DNA of 6,018 nt from Nitrosopumilus sp. UBA526 (lineage in GTDB: Archaea > Thermoproteota > Nitrososphaeria > Nitrososphaerales > Nitrosopumilaceae): contig DAXZ01000028.1 in NCBI GenBank assembly GCA_002506665.1, positions 707 to 6,724 of the forward strand, read 5' to 3'. Made by a program: the position numbers and the translations under genes. The notes under the pieces were generated by a model that saw only the letters and a list, made by a program, of their open reading frames with translations, did not search any database and was not told where the DNA came from. Shown piece by piece: positions 5,543-6,018 of the stretch (within the stretch, counting starts at the first letter, position 1; every line of letters starts with the position of its first letter).

Positions 5543-6018
5543 ATGACTGACATAATCAGCAAAAAACTCGAGTCGAAGATAGATGACAAGCTTATTTCAC
5601 AAAGAAGCCGACGACATCTGAAAGACGGTTTCAAGAAAGGCAAGGTCATCAATGAGGTCTTGGATAAACCAACGGTAATGACTCTGTACAAAATGATAAC
5701 AGACCATATCATTGCACATGTCAACGGCCCTGTGAGTGCAGGCAAAGAGTCTGTTCTCTTTTGGGGAGTAGATGAAAATGATGTTAACGTTGCCCTAAAA
5801 ATTTATCTTGTCAGTACGTCAAATTTCAAGAAACGCGAGCCCTACATCATCGGAGACCCGCGGTTCACTCATCTCAGAAAAGGCACAAAGAACATGGTTT
5901 ACCTGTGGGCAAAAAAAGAGTTTCGCAACCTCTCGCAGTGCTATGATGCGGGAATTGCAGTACCGAGGCCAATATATGTTACAAATAATGTCCTGGCAAT
6001 GGAGTTTGTAGGCACCGG
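5543..6018 (+). CDS. rio1: Rio1-type serine protein kinase, 3'-truncated by the window edge
   Basis: An atypical protein kinase/ATPase of the RIO family. In archaea and eukaryotes Rio1 acts in late maturation of the small ribosomal subunit. The first 158 residues are present and the frame is open at the right edge. Visible features: a basic N-terminal region, the nucleotide loop SAGKES (65-70, STGKEA in most Rio1 proteins), the ATP-binding lysine in ALKIY (Lys86), the flexible-loop region FKKREPYIIGDPRF (95-108) typical of Rio1 rather than Rio2, and WAKKEFRNL (122-130) with Glu126, expected to pair with Lys86. AVPRPI (139-144) and LAMEFVG (151-157) lead into the hinge. The catalytic Asp and metal-binding Asp motifs lie beyond the window. 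The ATG at 5543 follows DUF424 by 7 bases, in the same operon. Confidence 0.95.
   Translation, partial: MTDIISKKLESKIDDKLISQRSRRHLKDGFKKGKVINEVLDKPTVMTLYKMITDHIIAHVNGPVSAGKESVLFWGVDENDVNVALKIYLVSTSNFKKREPYIIGDPRFTHLRKGTKNMVYLWAKKEFRNLSQCYDAGIAVPRPIYVTNNVLAMEFVGT

Noticed and set aside
5808..6011. Plus-strand open frame inside the Rio1 gene
   Set aside because: It overlaps the kinase in another frame, where Rio1 motifs (WAKKEFRNL, AVPRPI) are plainly encoded.

Overview
The window reads as a compact piece of an archaeal chromosome, most likely an ammonia-oxidising Nitrososphaerota (Thaumarchaeota) of the Nitrosopumilales type. The evidence is the gene content: archaeal initiation factor aIF2-beta, a Rio1-type kinase, an archaeal-type orotidine-5'-phosphate decarboxylase, and the DUF373 and DUF424 families. 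TATA-like boxes also lie about 27-30 bases upstream of several start codons, with no Shine-Dalgarno motif, as expected for leaderless archaeal transcripts. The lineage call comes from recognising protein families, not from a search. No mobile element, CRISPR array, tRNA or rRNA is visible.

Layout. (1) Bases 1-1411, plus strand: the end of an unrecognised protein gene, open at the left edge, overlapping pyrF (UMP synthesis) by 20 bases. (2) Bases 1374-4359, minus strand, read right to left: a membrane-anchored helical protein of unknown function, a DUF373 polytopic membrane protein, the cis-prenyltransferase uppS (polyprenyl lipid carrier synthesis), and a Nudix hydrolase coupled to uppS by an ATGA overlap. 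The Nudix gene and pyrF converge and overlap by 38 bases at their 3' ends. (3) Bases 4360-4602: a 243-base AT-rich divergent control region with several TATA-like boxes and a 10-base direct repeat. (4) Bases 4603-6018, plus strand: a 48-residue DUF5679 zinc-ribbon protein, then a tight cluster of aIF2-beta, DUF424 and a Rio1 kinase cut by the right edge.

How the genes work together. The right-hand cluster is about translation: aIF2-beta belongs to the factor that delivers initiator tRNA, and Rio1 acts in late small-subunit maturation. DUF424 lies between them with almost no spacing, which suggests a translation-related role. The left minus-strand block pairs lipid-carrier synthesis with a DUF373 membrane protein and a Nudix enzyme. 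Links among these are inferred from position only.

The window is mainly housekeeping. The points most worth a second look are a perfect 15-base palindrome just upstream of the DUF373 TATA-like box, the uppS-Nudix coupling, the aIF2-beta/DUF424/Rio1 linkage, and the repeat pair flanking an unassigned TATA-like box in the divergent region.
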